Shown: positions 42,460 through 52,918 of the stretch, one piece after another
Layout: every line of letters begins with the position of its first letter
Numbering within the stretch: the stretch's first letter is position 1
NCBI RefSeq assembly: GCF_035046505.1
Contig: NC_089826.1
Coordinates: 7,730,254-7,794,253, forward strand
Length of the DNA: 64,000 nucleotides
Direction of reading: 5' to 3'
Origin: Tiliqua scincoides
Taxonomy: Eukaryota; Chordata; Lepidosauria; Squamata; Scincidae
The notes under the pieces: model-generated
What the model saw: only the letters and a program-made list of their open reading frames with translations
What the model was told of the DNA's origin: nothing
The model's database searches: none
Program-made: the position numbers and the translations under genes

Positions 42460-43482
42460 ACATAAAATGCTGCAAAGAGATCATCGTCACTGAGCTGCAT
42501 GAAATCCTCTGTCTCTGCTGGAGAGAAGGTGGAGTACCTCAAGACATGAGGGATGCAAACATCATCACGCTGTACAAGAACAAAGGTGACAGGGGTGACT
42601 GCAACAACTACCGCGGCATCTCTCTCCTTAGCGTTGTAGGAAAGCTGTTTGCCCGAGTTGCACTAAAGAGGCTCCAGGTACTTGCAGAGAGCGTCTATCC
42701 AGAATCGCAGTGTGGATTCCAAGCCAACAGGTCCACCACTGATATGGTATTCTCCCTTAGACAACTGCAGGAGAAATGCAGGGAACAACGACAGCCACTC
42801 CTTATAGCCTTCATAGATCTCACAAAGGCTTTCGACCTGGTCAGCAGAGACGGCCTCTTCAAGATTCTCCCCAAGATCGGATGTCCACCCAGGCTCCTCA
42901 GCATCATCAGATCTTTCCACAAGGACATGAAGAGCACTGTTGTCTTCGATGGCTCCACATCTGACCCTTTTGACATCCGAAGCGGAGTGAAGCAGGGCTG
43001 TGTTCTTGCGCCAACCTTGTTTGGGATTTTCTTCGCTGTCCTGCTGAAGCATGCCTTTGGAACTGCAACAGAAGGCATCTATCTCCGGACCAGATCAAAC
43101 GGAAAGCTCTTCAACCTCTCCAGACTGAGAGCAAAATTCAAAGTCCAGCTGAAATGTCTGCGTGACTTCCTCTTTGCCGACGATGCAGCTATCACTACCC
43201 ACTCTGCCAAAGATCTCCAGCAGCTCATGGATCGTTTTAGCAAGGCCTGCCAAGATTTTGGACTGACAATCAGTTTGAAGAGACACTTGGCCAACAGACT
43301 GAGGCAAAGAGGCAAAGAAGGAAGGCCCATAGCCAGGGAGACAGACCAGGGACAGACTACACTTGCTCCCAGTGTGGAAGGGATTGTCACTCCCGGATTG
43401 GCCTTTTCAGCCACACTAGACGCTGTGCCAGAACCACCTTTCAGAGTGCGATACCATAGTCTTTCGAGACTGAAGGTTGCCA
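42460..43482 (+). mobile_element. LINE family T with RT domain and an internal deletion, copy T4
   Basis: This is the only T copy with the RT core. The frame from 42546 (open further upstream) reads DANIITLYKNKGDRGDCNNY, RGISLLSVVGKLFARVALKR, FIDLTKAFDLVSRDGL (motif A, D catalytic), GVKQGCVLAPTLFGIFFAVL (motif B) and FLFADDAAITTHS (motif C, ADD catalytic). At 43271-43281 the sequence jumps from just after motif C (GLTISLK) to the 3' end region (RHLANRLRQRGKEGRP in a shifted frame). The 3' tail is CCATAGTCTTTCGAGACTGA then AGGTTGCCAA. The 5' limit is approximate. Confidence 0.88.
42546..43270 (+). pseudogene. LINE T reverse transcriptase core
   Basis: About 240 codons of an intact-looking RT fingers/palm domain of an APE-type non-LTR retrotransposon, which copies LINE RNA into DNA at a nicked target. 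All catalytic aspartates (motif A FIDLTKAFD; motif C FADD) are present and there is no stop before the deletion junction. The endonuclease part upstream is absent, so the element cannot move. The clade (RTE-, Nimb- or I-like) cannot be decided by eye. Confidence 0.85.
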
Positions 43483-44193
43483 ATACATAACATCATACAA
43501 AACATTCTATGCAAATGTAGCTGTATTTACATATTTTCATTTGTTTGCTAGGTTTGTTTTGCATTTTTATTGGGTGCAGAATGCATTTGTTTCCAGTTCT
43601 TTATGACTGAGGCCAAGAGGCTTAGGAGGACTGTTATGCCTGCAAATCACACCATTAAATGTATGTCTTTCAGACAAATTGGGTTTGCTTTTATTAACTT
43701 TATGGCTTTCCTCATGGGAATTGCTGGTGCAATGTAAGTGCCAGCACCAGGTTACTGGCCCCCAAGGCAAAAGCCCTGCAACACCTCCCCCATGGCATCG
43801 TTACCTGCCCCAATGGTTCTTTTGAGTGCTGCCACTGTTCCTTGTACTGAAGCTTCACAGGTTGTCCTCAGTGGGTGTGGGCCCTCGGCCAGTGCCTGAA
43901 ATAGCCCATTTGTGATGCTCTCCCCCTTCCTTGTGCTGTGCCTTGTGTTGATCTTGCTTTGGTTTTGTGAAGTGCCTTATCATCAGGCCCAATTCACACC
44001 ACCAGTGAATTGGAATCTCATTCAGGTAACTGCTTTCTGAAGTTGTCTAGTCTAATCCCTGTGGTTGAGCATTGCCCATATATAGACATGGGCAATGCCA
44101 TTATTTAATGTAATTGCTGGTCTCTCATGTCTCCGTTTTTTATATTTTGGTAACTAGTGGGCACTAAGTTGTGGAGCGCAGTTGCTTTGGTTA
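43483..44193. other. Intron sequence without recognised features
   Basis: Nothing was recognised. Confidence 0.4.
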
Positions 44194-44201
44194 CTTAACT
44201 G

Positions 44202-44656
44202 CAGGGGTGTCCAAAGTTTTTGTCAGGAGGGCCACATCATCTTTCTGACACTGTGTTGGGGGCCAGGGAAGAAAATAATTAATTTACATTTAAAATTTGA
44301 ATAAATTTACATAAATGAATATATTAGAGATGGAACTTATATGCATGATTGAAGGACTTGCAATAACTCAAGGCCTATAAAAGGCCATGCACAAAGCAAG
44401 GCTGGCTTTTCCTTCGCTGCCACTGCTGCATCACAGATGTGAAGCAGCAAGCAGTGGAGGGAGCCCTCGTCCCACAGCTCACATGGGTGGTCAAACAGTC
44501 ACCCTCATGCTGAGAGCACTTGCGTCAGGCTAGTGTGGGCTCCACCAAGTCACCAGAGGGCCAGAGGCTCATTGGAGACTGGGGGCTCCCTGAGGGCCGC
44601 ATTGGGAGTCCTCAAGGGCCGCAAGTGGCCCCAGGGCCGGGGTTTGGGCACCCCCG
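44202..44656. mobile_element. hAT MITE, family H4, full-length copy
   Basis: Starts CAGGGGTGTCCAAAGTTTTT and ends GGGTTTGGGCACCCCCG. Flanks CTTAACTG (44194-44201) and CTTTACCG (44657-44664) share six of eight bases. Confidence 0.88.
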
Positions 44657-44664
44657 CTTTACCG

Positions 44665-45309
44665 TTTTTACTGGCTGTTCCTTGTCAAACCAATTGCTGC
44701 TGTTTTCATCAGTGTTCAGTTATGACTTGCTTCGTCCTCCTTTCATTGTCCAGCTGAAGAGTTCCTATGCAATTTGTAATATTAAAAACTGCAGAGACCA
44801 CAGGGGTTGCCTTTTTGTTTCTTTTTGTGTTTATCAGTAGTTAAAAAAAAAATCCTAGTTAGATCACCTCTCCAGTATCCATTTTTGTGTATATAATTAG
44901 TGGCATGTAATAATTTTATGTCACTTGCCTTGCAAGAGACCACAGAACAGGTGCAGAAAAGGCAAAAAAGAAAAATACAGAGTGATCAAAGCATCCCCAG
45001 TAGAGATGGGATTTCTCAGTTGCTCTCCAGATAGTTTTGGAGTAGACTGTAGAACTTTGTGCATGCTCTGAGACCTCAAGTGCAACTGTCATGTTCGACT
45101 TCCAAGGGAGAACTCACAAGGCGAGGGAAGATAAGACTGCAGTACCTTGGAGAGCACCAAGTAAGCAACCTATTAGAGAAGGAAGGGGGACTTGAACGTA
45201 CCTCCAGTCCCACCAGTCCCAAACTATCCTTTCCAGGCTTTGCCTCCTGCCTGGGGAGTGGAGAGATTTAAAGGGGTAGCCGTCTAGCCTGGAATCTTGC
45301 AGTCCTTTG
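44665..45309. other. Intron sequence without recognised features
   Basis: Nothing was recognised. Confidence 0.4.
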
Positions 45310-45317
45310 TTCTATTG

Positions 45318-45667
45318 CAGTGTTTCACAAGATTGGACCTCTACTGTACCGCTTCACATGGTCCACCTATTTGAAGTACCACTAGAAGTAACCGGCAATG
45401 ACATCATCTCCGGTTACTTCTGGGTTGGGAGGCCAGATGCTGTGTGTCACTTCAGTAAGGGGCTCGGAGAGGACAGGAGGAGTGTTTTCAAGCACAGAAA
45501 AGCATGTTTTGGAGCTCTGCCAACCGCGCCAAAACTCCTACTGCTGTTTGTTCATCAAATTCCTGGTCTTCCTGCCAGGTGGCAGGTATCCAGGGGTCCC
45601 ATGAGTACCACCAGACACCACTTCAAGTATCACTGTTGGTACCTGTACCACTAGTTGAGAGACAGTG
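45318..45667. mobile_element. hAT MITE, family H3, copy 2
   Basis: Starts CAGTGTTTCACAAGATTGGA and ends CTAGTTGAGAGACAGTG. Flanks TTCTATTG (45310-45317) and CTCTGTTG (45668-45675) share six of eight bases. It is longer than the copy at 5088 through extra central sequence. Confidence 0.78.
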
Positions 45668-45675
45668 CTCTGTTG

Positions 45676-46555
45676 TACTCCTCCTGGCCAGTTGCCAGTG
45701 TTTAGGTGCAGGTTCGGGCAGCTCAAGGTCCTGGCTGTTGGTGGGGTGGGTTCATTGAGGGGCATTGAGTATCTGCTTCTGGTGCTCCTGATGCCAAGGT
45801 CTGTGGCTCTGGAGTCTTCCTGCTGGCAGGCTCATGCTCCAGCCTAAGGTCAAGGACTCAGACTGGGTCTGGGGTTATTCCTTCTGACCTTGCTGTTCCT
45901 CCTTGCACGCAGCATGTGTGCAGAGCTATTTTCTGTGGCTAGGCATGGCCAGTTCCAAGTTTGAGGTGCCCCTTAGCCAAGGGCCCTCTGTGACCCTCTT
46001 CTACCTGGGTGGCCTCTCAAAGATTGTGGGGGGTACCCAGGCTCTCTCTCCCTAATGGAGCCTAGTTACTACCTGCCCGTCTGTCAATGGGAGCTTTCTC
46101 CCAGGAGCCCCTGCAGTGATGTGTAAGGCTGTGACCGGAAGCTCTCATTTGCAGACAGGAAGGGAGAGAAGCAGTAGCAATGAAACAACTCAGTTGAAAG
46201 AGTTTTGCTGTTGCTGCATTGGCTCTGGGCACGGGGCCTAGGACCTTGGCAGCTGCCCAGAGATGCTGACTAATGGTGCAGGTTAGACACTCTCCACTTG
46301 CCGAAAGCAGACCGCAATATCCATTTTGGATTTCACAATCTGTTCTGGAGTTTTGGCAGAGAAGGACTGAGTCATCCTTATTTCTGTAGTGGAACCATGA
46401 GATTTCACTTATGCCTACTATAACTGTTTTCTCTTATTTCTTTTTTTTTTGCTTTGCATTGTCAATTTCAAAATGTAGTTGTATTAATACTTTTATGGCT
46501 GGACCTTGACTTGCATGTTTTGAATAGAATGACAATTTTAAAAAAAAGACGAACG
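45676..46555. other. Intron sequence without recognised features
   Basis: Nothing was recognised; GC-rich first half. Confidence 0.4.
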
Positions 46556-46870
46556 TAAAAAGAGCCCTGCTGGATCAGACCAAAGTTGCATCCAGTCTAG
46601 CAGTCAGTGGCTGTCTAGATGTCTCTCGGATGCCTTCGTACAGGACTTGGTAACACACACACACACACACACAGACCCTCCATGCTGTTGCTCTCCAGCA
46701 ACTGGTATTCAGGAGTACATAGCCTTTGAACATGGCATTTCCAGATTAGCACAATTTATGTCCAATAGCCATTGACAAACCATAATTTTGTCTAACTCTA
46801 AACCCTTTCAAAGCCACTTAACCATGCAGGACTCTGCTTGGTTTTCTCCTAAAGCAGTCAGGAGTTCAGG
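46556..46870 (-). mobile_element. Old CR1 LINE 3' fragment with an (AC)n run
   Basis: The blocks AAAAAGAGCCCTGCTGGATC, CATCCAGTCTAGC, TTCAGGAGTACATAGCCTTTGAA and CCATTGACAAACCATAATTT are typical of a reptile CR1 3' UTR of an older subfamily than the one at 20272. An (AC)n run at 46652-46673 lies inside it. Confidence 0.6.
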
Positions 46871-47389
46871 TGACTCATGAGCCACATTTTTGCTACCCCT
46901 GATCTACATTCCAGGGTTTGGAACCAAGAATACTGTACTGCCTTCCTTCCATTGACCCATCGGGCAGCATAAATGGCACTCCTCAGTGATGCCCAAGATT
47001 GAGAGACCAGCTGACCTTTTGCCTTCTTTTCTTGCAAGGCCTCCTTCTGTTACCAGGAGCCATTCAAGTTTGGCGTTTCCTGGTTTCGCTGTTTTTCCAA
47101 CCTGCCTATTGAAACAGGTGCTCAGCTTGGTGCGTTCAATTGGTGCTTTGTTTGCCTTTGCAATCATTGTGATGTTGGCTGAAGGTAAAGCTGTGTATCA
47201 TATGATGTTGCTTGCTGGACTGGAACACTGCTGTCTTTCCCAGGGATTGCCACCACACCCTAAATGCAAACATTTCATCCAGGTGCATTTTTTTTTGCAA
47301 TATGGCTTGTTTTAAGTGCAGTACACTGGAAGCTCAGTTGTCACAGACCTGGGAGCTGATCTAACTGGATCAGCACACATTTCTAGCCA
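46871..47389. other. Intron sequence without recognised features
   Basis: Nothing was recognised. Open frames on both strands at 46904-47315 overlap and lack domains. Confidence 0.4.
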
Positions 47390-47397
47390 GTGGCGTG

Positions 47398-47596
47398 GCT
47401 AGAGGGGGTGCAAAGCACTAAGTTTTGCAGGGAGCCTCACCGCAGTGTGCAAGCAGCCCCTCCCCTTCAGAGCCATTCTGGGCGGCGGGAGCAAAATGGA
47501 GACCCGAATGGCTCCAGAGTGGAGGGGCCACTTGCACGCCACGGCGAGGCTACCTACAGAACTCAGTGCTTTGCACCGCCTCTAGGTGCACCATTG
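47398..47596. mobile_element. Palindromic hAT MITE, family H2, copy
   Basis: Starts CAGTGGCGTGGCTAGAGGGG and ends CCTCTAGGTGCACCATTG. Flanks TTTCTAGC (47390-47397) and TTTTCAGC (47597-47604) share six of eight bases. Confidence 0.82.
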
Positions 47597-47810
47597 TTTT
47601 CAGCTCGGATCCAACCCTGGGATGACTTCCATTGCTAAAGAGCAGAAATAGATCAACTGCTTTTGAGAGGATAGATGCAGCTTTGTTGCATATTTTTACC
47701 CAAGAAGATAAGGATAAACTACTGTATTTTACACACAGAAGAACCAGATTGATCTAACACATATGTCCAGCATTTTTAATTGACATTTTAATTGCCTTCC
47801 AGACTCAGTA

Positions 47811-48232
47811 TCTATTATTATTATTATTTTATTAATTTATACCCCGCCTTTTTGCCCAATGGGCACACAAGGCGGCTTACAACACCTTAAAAATACAACA
47901 TTAAAAAACAATTTACAATAATTAAAAAATCTAAAAACAAACAAACCCTGTGGATTTTCATATAAAAAGCAAGAACGCCAGCCAACCTGTCAACAATTAA
48001 AAGCTTTTTGAAATAAAAAGGTATTCGGTCCACGCCGAAACGTTAGCAACGAGGGAGCAGTTCTCAGTTCTAAGGGGAGGGTATTCCACAGTTCGGGGGC
48101 CACCACCGAGAAGTCCCTCTTCCTGGCCGCCGCCCCTCTCACATCTCTTAGTGGCGGCACAGTCAAAAGGGCCCCCCCAGATGATCTAAGAGCACGGGCA
48201 GGATTGTAGGGAAGGAGGCGGTCACCTTTCTT
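47811..48232 (-). mobile_element. L2-like LINE 3' part, copy 3
   Basis: A TTATTATTA tail at 47812-47828 is followed by AATTTATACCCCGCCTTTTT and GGGCACACAAGGCGGCTTAC, then the RT C-terminus region with GGTATTCCACAGTTCGGGGG. It is a different subfamily from the copies at 7275 and 40959. Confidence 0.8.
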
Positions 48233-49207
48233 AAAGAAGACTATCCAAGTAGCGTAGAATGCAGTTGGTTGAGGTTCAGGTAGAGCATTAAATCAACATG
48301 GGCAAAACAGGCAATCCTAAACAAAGGAGAAAATATTTAGTCAGAGAAGTTATGTATCAGCCAAGTCAGCAGTATAATCATGTAGTGCAACATAATGCTG
48401 GACAGTGCTACTGTAGACTAAAGATGGGGTTTGCACACGTGAGTGTTCCTGCCCTCATATAAAATGCCTTGCACATAGAAAAGTAATGTAGCAGGAAGGA
48501 ACGGAGAATAGATCTCTTCTGACTGACCTGTCATTTTTCTATCTGCAGGAGTTTTTTTTTTTTGACATGGGGCAGCAATCTAACATACAGTTTTTCTCAG
48601 CTGCAGTCTGATGTGGTGCAGTCCTGCAAGAGAGGCAACCACGATTCTTCTGGCTGTAGAGCTGTGCTCTGAAATGGAAGGTGACACATCGCAGATATTT
48701 CAGGAAATGGTTCCATTTCAGGCATCAAGCCTAAAGGCTTTGCAGAGAACTGGTACATTCTCTTATTACTGAGTCTTCTTGATTTAATTTCAAGGTTCGA
48801 GATGTTTCCCTGCAAATACTGTAAATGGTTCTCATTACAAAAAAGGTTTGCTCATCCAGAGAGAACACCACAACCTTGCAGTTAAGTACTATATCAGTAG
48901 ATATTTTAAAACTTTCCACATATATTGCAAATCATTTCTGAAGGCATGTCTGTGAGGTACACATGTACCCATTTGGTCAGTCTGAAGTGCAGTTGCCCAA
49001 GTGCATGAAATGAAGTTAATAATTCTAAAATTTCCTGATGTCGCAGATTCAGCCCAGGTTTGCACTGCTGGTTGTTGCAGAGGAGAAGGAAGCAAGACAG
49101 ACCGTGTATCTTTAGAGGTAGCACAGACCACCACAGTTCCTTCCTGGACTAGATCTATTTCAGGAATTACAGTAACCCTACATCCTCAAGTCATTTACCT
49201 GATGCAT
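48233..49207. other. Unique-looking intron sequence
   Basis: No gene or repeat family was recognised. Confidence 0.4.
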
Positions 49208-49216
49208 AATAGACAT

Positions 49217-49698
49217 AATTATCCCCTGGGGGCTGGGGATAAGAATCGGCCCTCAGTTTGGCTGTACTTGTCGTAAGAGGCGACTAAACAGCCACTGGGT
49301 AGATGAGACTCCTCAGCCTGGGAAGGCAGCTCATCTGAGAGAAGGAAAACTCGGATCCCAAACCTCCACTGCCTTGTGGCTACATCCAGTTATGGAAGAG
49401 GCTTCAGGAGTCAACCTCGAGGCAAAACCCGGAGCCGGAGTCCCTGGGGCAGTTCATGGCTGAACACAGTCACGTTCTGGCAACTCCTGCGACGCCGCTG
49501 GAACCAACCGTATTGGCCTCTGCCTTTCCATTGGACCATTTCAGCGACGTGGAGAGGGGGGATTTGCTGCATGGGTAACAGCCTATCCTCCATACCTACT
49601 TTACCCAGGCTTCGCGCACTGGAGAGGACACTCTGTTCCAGAGCCACCATTCAGAGCATGACACCATAGTCTTCCGAGACTGAAGGATGCCAACAACA
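49217..49698 (+). mobile_element. Element U, most complete copy, U2
   Basis: A 482-bp element. The 5' part reads GGGGATAAGAATCGGCCCTC and TGTACTTGTCGTAAGAGGCG; the middle TGGCTACATCCAGTTATGGA and GTCACGTTCTGGCAACTCCT; the 3' tail CCATAGTCTTCCGAGACTGA then AGGATGCCAAC. The 9-bp duplication AATAGACAT lies at 49208-49216 and 49699-49707. It encodes no long protein. It could be a SINE-like element or the 5' end of a LINE joined to its 3' tail. Confidence 0.85.
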
Positions 49699-49707
49699 AA
49701 TAGACAT

Positions 49708-50179
49708 CAGGTCATCCCTACCTAGGGAGGGGAGGTTTATTGCTCACGCACTGTGAAGTGCAATTCACCATTCCTTCCTGTAGCATGTACACTCATGTTA
49801 ACTACAGCGATTCCCCTCCTACACGCATGATTGTTACAGGAACCCTATGGAGATGCTTGATATACACTTGGTGTGAGGGAGTCATGATCATGCCTACTGG
49901 GCCCTCCCCCTCAGTACAACAGGCATTCATAAGTAAAAAAAAGAGTGTTTGCCCAAGAGCCAGTGCGCATAGATGTGAATAACACAATCTGCACACTATT
50001 TCAACCCTTTCGTGCCAAACCATCTGCATTTCCGCAACGTTAATATTTAAAGACAATCAATCTGCTCTAATCTCACCAGATCCAGCAACCATCAGGTGTG
50101 ACCTAAGAGCAAAAGATGCTAGAACAACAAAAGTGTATAGATAGCATTAAGAGTCCAAGATCAGGCATATCATGCATGT
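49708..50179. other. Intron sequence without recognised features
   Basis: Nothing was recognised. Confidence 0.4.
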
Positions 50180-50187
50180 GTCAGAAT

Positions 50188-50407
50188 CAATGACTTAGTT
50201 AGAGGGGGTGCAAAGTACTACATTTTGTGGGCGCCTGGATGCGCCGTGCGAGCAACCCCTCCCTCATCTTCGGAGCCATTCCAGGGGGTGGGAGCAAAAT
50301 GGAGGTGCCTGGAATGGTTCCAAAGGGGAAGGGGAAAGCCCACTTGCACGGCGCATTCAGGCGCCTGCAAAACTTAGAGCTTTGCACCCCCTCTAGCTAT
50401 GCCACTG
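50188..50407. mobile_element. Palindromic hAT MITE, family H2, copy
   Basis: Starts CAATGACTTAGTTAGAGGGG and ends CCCTCTAGCTATGCCACTG. Flanks GTCAGAAT (50180-50187) and GTTGGAAT (50408-50415) share six of eight bases. Confidence 0.82.
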
Positions 50408-50415
50408 GTTGGAAT

Positions 50416-50990
50416 GACTGTGCTTTTCTATGACTTTAAAGCTGCCTGAATGCAGTATGACTGCAAAAGTGCTCTAATGCAAACCTCCAGGAGTCTCGGA
50501 TAAAAGCCCAACAGCTGATAAGTACTGGGGGAAAGAAGCATAGCCAGAACTGACCAAAATTTGGATTGAATTCTCTGCAGCATTCACACATGACTGCTTC
50601 CTAACAGTAAGAACAATTTAGCACTGAAAGAAACTGCCTGAGGAGGCTGTGGAATCTCCTTCCATGGAAATTTTGCAAGGCTTTGGTGCTCAGAACTGGC
50701 TAGAGTTTCACTGGGGCTAAGAGCAGTTCCTGAGAGACCGCTGAGGGCTGTTCCCTTTTTCTGTCCTTCTCCCAGCCAAGGGGTCCCTGGTGGTCATGCC
50801 AGGAAGCCATCAAAGCGGTCTGTGCCATTTTTTAAATGCCAAGTCAGTTCACAGGAAAACAGGGACCAGAATGAGGGTGCTGACCTGGTGTGTGTACAAC
50901 CAAGACCTGGATGGATGAACTGAGACAGGCTGATTTGCCCCAGCTGTGTCTGCCTGGATTCTTGGTGCAGCATCAGCCCAGACAGGGATG
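50416..50990. other. Intron sequence without recognised features
   Basis: Nothing was recognised. Confidence 0.4.
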
Positions 50991-51178
50991 GGGGCATAGC
51001 CCCAGTGGTAGAGCATACATGTTCCATGCAGGAAGTCCCTGGTTCAATCCCTGGTGACACTGAGTAAGGGCAGAGACTGCTGTCTGGAACCCTGGAGAGT
51101 CCCTGCCAGTCAGTGTTGACATTTCTGAGCTGGGTGGACAAATGGTCTGATTTGATATGGCAGCTTCCTGCGTATTAT
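50991..51178 (+). mobile_element. tRNA-derived SINE, best-preserved copy
   Basis: GGGGCATAGCCCCAGTGGTA then GAGCATAC forms the A-box region, and CTGGTTCAATCCCTGG holds the B box. The body continues with GGAACCCTGGAGAGTCCCTG, CCAGTCAGTGTTGACA and ends near GATATGGCAGCTTCCTGCGT. This order matches the widespread tRNA-derived SINE of lizards and snakes. Confidence 0.78.
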
Positions 51179-51791
51179 GCTGTGGCTGTTTTGTTTGGTG
51201 CATCCCAGAGCTTCATGGCTACCATGATAACCGTCCCAATTTGCCATTGGCCCCACTTATGTCGCAGATCAGATGCTGAACTTGGTGTTTTTGATTGGGA
51301 AGGGAGGGTGATGGTCTGGAACAGGGGGTTTCTGCCGACTGCCTTGTCAAGATAAGACCGCTTGCTGGCAGGGTTGTGGTTGCATCCTTGCATCAGATTG
51401 TGGTTGCATCCTTCCTTCACAGGGTTGGTGGGGCAATTATGAGGGTCTGTATGCAGAGGTATTAGATAATTCCTGAACACTCTTGGAGCATTTCCTGCTA
51501 CATGGCTGTTGCTCCCGTCAAAGCTGCATCATATTAGGAGATTCAGAAATAACCTGGGCCATTGAAATGATTGCTCCTAAGCACCTACTGGGCTCCTTGG
51601 TATACCTAGGAAGGGACAGTGAAGCAGCTTGGGGAACACCCAGTAGTGGAAGACTCACTCTGAGTATGATCAAACCTGTCTTTGGAGAGCTTCCTTTTGG
51701 TGCCTTCTATGTGAAGCTCTTTAGAGTGGTTAGGGAACTCATAGTCTTCATTTTTTTGTATAAATATATATGATTTTTGGGGTGTGTTTGT
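51179..51791. other. Intron sequence without recognised features
   Basis: A short direct repeat of GTGGTTGCATCCTT (about 51376 and 51399) is present. Otherwise nothing was recognised. Confidence 0.4.
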
Positions 51792-51853
51792 ATATAATAC
51801 AGTGGTTCCCAAACTTTTTCGCACCACACCTACTTTTTTTAAAGACACTCTAT

Positions 51854-52255
51854 CATAAGAACATAAGAACAGCCCCACTGGATCAGGCCATCTAGTCCAG
51901 CTTCCTGTATCTCACAACGGCCCACCAAATGCCCCAGGGAGCACACCAGATAACAAGAGACCTCATCCTGGTGCCCTCCCTTGCATCTGGCATTCTGACA
52001 TAGCCCATTTCTAAAATCAGGAGGTTGCACATGTACATCATGGCTTGTAACCCGTAATGGATTTTTCCTCCAGAAACTTGTCCAATCCCCTTTTAAAAGC
52101 GCCCAGGCCAGTCGCCATCACCACATCCTGTGGCAAGGAGTTCCACAGACCAACCACACACCGAGTAAAGAAATATTTTCTTTTGTCTGTTCTAACTCTC
52201 CCAACATTCAATTTTAGTGGATGTCCCCTGGTTCTGGTGTTATGTGAGATAACAC
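51854..52255 (-). mobile_element. CR1 LINE 3' fragment inside the hAT element
   Basis: It begins (as 3' end on the - strand) at CATAAGAACATAAGAACAGC and carries the same blocks as the 20272 copy up to CCCTGGTTCTGGTGTTATGT. A short inverted repeat (AACACATAATGTTATGTGTT, 52252-52271) lies at its 5' edge. Confidence 0.85.
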
Positions 52256-52305
52256 ATAATGTTATGTGTTATTGGGATCCACCAGTCTCTATTGGAACTT
52301 TTAAA

Positions 52306-52306
52306 A

Positions 52307-52342
<36 letters not shown>

Positions 52343-52374
52343 ATATTTATTTATTTATTTATTTATTTATTTAT
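52306..52374. repeat. (AAAG)n and (TTTA)n microsatellites
   Basis: About nine AAAG units are followed by a run of ATTT units. They lie within the hAT element at 51800-52608. Confidence 0.95.
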
Positions 52375-52759
52375 AATAACTAGATAAAAGACCCTGAAAT
52401 ATTTATCTCCCTATATTTACACATGCTTGCAAACTATAGAAACTGAGCTCTTTGCAGGGTAATTAGCAACTACAGGATCAGATTTTTGAATAGCCTCAGA
52501 GCTTGAGACAATTATTGATCTGATCTTTCCATCACCCTTTGGCGACCCCCCCAAAAATCAGTTTGCGAACCACCAGTGAGTTCCGACCCACAGTTTTGGG
52601 AACCACTGGTATATTAGATATAGCTGACACTTATGTTGCATGTAAAAAGAAGTCAGAATTTTCATTTGGATGCACAGAATTGAGGAAGAAGTGACTGGCG
52701 GAAATGCCCACTGCTCTTGAGTCTCACTGCCGTTTCTCTTTGCTCTGCCCCTGCTCCAG

Positions 52760-52914
52760 ATTGAAGAAGGAGGAAAAGCAGATCTGTTGAACTCTAAGCT
52801 GCAGCCTGGAGATGAAGTGATGAACATCAATGAGGTAGAACTCAGCAGTTCCCGGCAGAAAGCGATCTCCTTAGTGAAAGGCTCCTGCAAGACACTGAAG
52901 CTGGTTGTCCGCAG
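52760..52914 (+). CDS. SHROOM3: SHROOM3 second coding exon (second half of the PDZ domain)
   Basis: The exon continues the frame of 1216-1386 in phase 0 and reads [37 protein letters not shown] and [14 protein letters not shown]. Mammalian SHROOM3 has the same framework (GGKAD, SKLQ, GDEV, INEV, LSSSR, LVKGS, LVVRR). This half holds the remaining PDZ strands and the alpha-2 helix that lines the ligand groove. The acceptor is a strong pyrimidine tract ending CTGCTCCAG at 52759. The donor is either after GCAG at 52914 (intron GTTGGT), giving a split Arg codon as the conserved RR would predict, or after GTTG at 52918 (intron GTAAGC), which gives an extra Leu. The first fits the protein family; the second has the better donor. 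Confidence 0.93.
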
Positions 52915-52918
52915 GTTG

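Larger units (their letters stand above)
51800..52608. mobile_element. hAT-type element, family H5, copy 2, carrying a CR1
   Basis: Starts CAGTGGTTCCCAAACTTTTT and ends AGTTTTGGGAACCACTG. Flanks ATATAATA (51792-51799) and GTATATTA (52609-52616) share six of eight bases. Its right end lies only 151 bp upstream of the SHROOM3 exon. Confidence 0.78.
1387..52759 (+). other. SHROOM3: SHROOM3 intron between the two PDZ exons (51.4 kb)
   Basis: The intron starts with GTAACC at 1387 and ends with a pyrimidine-rich tract (TGCTCTGCCCCTGCTCCAG) at 52741-52759. It splits the PDZ domain in phase 0. Very large introns near the 5' end of SHROOM3 are known in mammals. It is filled with transposable elements, listed separately. 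I see no other host gene inside it on either strand. Confidence 0.88.

Noticed and set aside
42663-43098. Long - strand frames opposite the LINE T reverse transcriptase
   Set aside because: They are antisense shadows of the real RT frame on the + strand.
44202-44656. Open frames of about 75-105 codons inside the H4 hAT copies
   Set aside because: The same frames recur in several copies on either strand and reflect the GC-rich MITE body, not a transposase.
50991-51178. A possible tRNA gene
   Set aside because: It has A- and B-box-like words but no cloverleaf, and continues into a SINE body shared with other copies.
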